From positions 1-6,818 of the forward strand of contig JASHRR010000309.1 in the NCBI GenBank assembly GCA_030037185.1: a DNA stretch of 6,818 bases, written 5' to 3'. Shown here piece after piece: positions 6,114-6,818 of this stretch. The DNA comes from Xanthobacteraceae bacterium (GTDB lineage: Bacteria; Pseudomonadota; Alphaproteobacteria; Rhizobiales; Xanthobacteraceae). The notes below the pieces were generated by a model, which ran no database searches, was not told where the DNA came from, and worked only from the letters and a program-made list of their open reading frames with translations. Positions within the stretch are counted from its first letter, which is position 1; each line of letters begins with the position of its first letter. Made by a program: the position numbers and the translations under genes.

Positions 6114-6545
6114 GTGTCCGTGTTCGAGAGCGCGAAGCACTTGCCCGGTGCGAAACCTGGTCCTTCGACAATCGTCAGCGTCTGCGCGACCTGTCGAGCT
6201 TCTTCCAATGAGGCGCCGCGTGTTGGCGAAATGATGCTGGCCGCACTTGCTCCCGTAATGCAAGACCAGGTCTCGGACGTCACGGTGCGAATGGTCCAGT
6301 GCCTCGGTGTCTGCAGGCGCCCCGCCACGGTCGCAATCTCGGCGCAAGAGGGTTACACATTTGTTTTCGGTGATCTCGACCCGCAAAGCGGTCCGCCAGC
6401 TATAGCAGCTTTTGTTAAGGCGTATCGAGACGCGGACTACGGCTTCGTCCCCTGGGCAGCCCGCCCCGAATTGCTACGGACCCGGCTCGTTGCTCGAATT
6501 CCGTCCGTCCTGTGGTCGCCGAAAGACGGCCGTCCGCCCGCATGA
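6114..6545 (+). CDS. DUF1636 family cysteine-rich protein, probably [2Fe-2S] thioredoxin-like
   Basis: This gene encodes a small soluble 143-aa protein with a CxxC at Cys24/Cys27 and a second pair, Cys63-x3-Cys67, in Gln-Cys-Leu-Gly-Val-Cys-Arg-Arg-Pro. This resembles the four-cysteine arrangement of thioredoxin-like [2Fe-2S] ferredoxins, and the whole matches the DUF1636 family as I remember it. Members are commonly seen next to cobalt or cobalamin uptake genes and are described only as metal-binding. The start is a GTG at 6114 with AAGGA seven bases upstream. The gene is transcribed away from the transporter operon and towards the CbiZ-like gene 112 bp downstream. A likely role is electron transfer or metal handling during corrinoid processing, possibly as redox partner for a reductase, which is inference. 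The family call is good; the function is unknown. Confidence 0.82.
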   Translation: MSVFESAKHLPGAKPGPSTIVSVCATCRASSNEAPRVGEMMLAALAPVMQDQVSDVTVRMVQCLGVCRRPATVAISAQEGYTFVFGDLDPQSGPPAIAAFVKAYRDADYGFVPWAARPELLRTRLVARIPSVLWSPKDGRPPA

Positions 6546-6551
6546 CGCAAG

Positions 6552-6575
6552 CGAATATATAGTCCGCGATATTCG
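6552..6575 (+). terminator. Inverted repeat after the DUF1636 gene
   Basis: CGAATAT (6552-6558) is mirrored by ATATTCG (6569-6575) around ten bases, only seven bases after the stop codon. The stem is AT-rich and not followed by a T-run. It could therefore be a weak terminator, an mRNA-stabilising hairpin, or an operator for the next gene. Confidence 0.4.
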
Positions 6576-6657
6576 TTAGTTGGCAGAGTACCCATTATTA
6601 TTTCCGAGGGCATTTCCCGGACTAGCGTCGCTAAAGTTGAACCAACAGGGCTTCAAC

Positions 6658-6818
6658 ATGAAGTGGGAAATCTTGGCGGAAGCCCGGCATGCCGTCGTGC
6701 GGCGGAATGGACGGTTTATTGCAGTCGACCTTCTGGTGCCGCATCATACGATCAGCACATCGGCCCGAAACGGCGGCCAGACCGATCACTTACGCTATCT
6801 CATCAATCATCAGAGTTG
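6658..6818 (+). CDS. cbiZ: CbiZ-like adenosylcobinamide amidohydrolase, 5' part only
   Basis: The first 53 codons are present and the gene runs off the window. The translation contains Val-Val-Arg-Arg-Asn-Gly-Arg-Phe-Ile-Ala-Val-Asp-Leu, then Ile-Ser-Thr-Ser-Ala-Arg-Asn-Gly-Gly-Gln and, at the edge, Leu-Ile-Asn-His-Gln-Ser. This order recalls adenosylcobinamide amidohydrolases (CbiZ), cytoplasmic enzymes that remove the aminopropanol side chain from imported cobinamide so that the corrinoid can be rebuilt into the cell's own cobamide. The ATG at 6658 has AGGG seven bases upstream; an in-frame TTG at 6637 is an alternative. The gene follows the DUF1636 gene on the same strand. If the identification is right, it is the best evidence that the whole locus handles corrinoids rather than iron siderophores. 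With only a third or less of the protein visible, the call is moderate. Confidence 0.62.
   Translation, partial: MKWEILAEARHAVVRRNGRFIAVDLLVPHHTISTSARNGGQTDHLRYLINHQS

Noticed and set aside
1..6818. CRISPR array, tRNA or rRNA gene, transposase
   Set aside because: No regularly spaced repeats, cloverleaf-like sequence or transposase motif was seen on either strand.

Overview
The window looks like an accessory region of a GC-rich alphaproteobacterium. A Bradyrhizobium/Rhodopseudomonas-type or other rhizobial host is my best guess. This rests on codon use, TTG/GTG starts and protein style only, since there is no rRNA or other lineage marker. Most recognisable genes fit one theme: uptake and processing of a metal chelate, most likely a corrinoid (vitamin B12, cobinamide), with a hydroxamate-type siderophore as the main alternative.

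Layout, left to right. (1) Positions 10-1681, minus strand: a two-gene unit read leftwards, made of a conserved protein of unassigned function (DUF7676-like, 200 aa) followed by a FhuF-like [2Fe-2S] ferric-chelate reductase (316 aa). Both have good Shine-Dalgarno sequences. (2) Positions 1682-1883: a spacer with direct and inverted repeats that probably holds the promoter of that unit. (3) Positions 1884-5427, minus strand: a tightly overlapping transport operon read leftwards, consisting of a periplasmic binding protein (BtuF/FepB type), a FecCD/BtuC-type permease broken by a one-base frameshift, a BtuD/FepC-type ATPase, and a nitrilase-superfamily carbon-nitrogen hydrolase that starts inside the ATPase gene. 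(4) Positions 5402-5772, minus strand: the decayed C-terminal end of a TonB-dependent outer-membrane receptor, with two frame changes and one stop codon, directly upstream of the binding-protein gene. (5) Positions 5773-6113: a spacer with no recognised gene. It holds paired 8-mers, an AT-rich patch, a 10-bp palindrome and three tandem copies of a 7-mer just before the next gene. (6) Positions 6114-6818, plus strand: a DUF1636 cysteine-rich, probably [2Fe-2S] protein, then the first 53 codons of a gene resembling CbiZ adenosylcobinamide amidohydrolase.

How it fits together: the receptor would bring the chelate across the outer membrane, the binding protein, permease and ATPase would import it through the inner membrane, and the cytoplasmic enzymes would process it. 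CbiZ-like activity would remove the cobinamide side chain, the FhuF-like protein would reduce the bound metal, and the hydrolase would cut an amide or nitrile bond. The two membrane components carry disabling changes while every soluble enzyme is intact, which suggests a transport locus in decay whose processing enzymes are retained, or a locus that borrows membrane parts from elsewhere in the genome. The link between the nitrilase-family hydrolase, the FhuF-like reductase, the DUF7676-like protein and a corrinoid importer is the most novel aspect.
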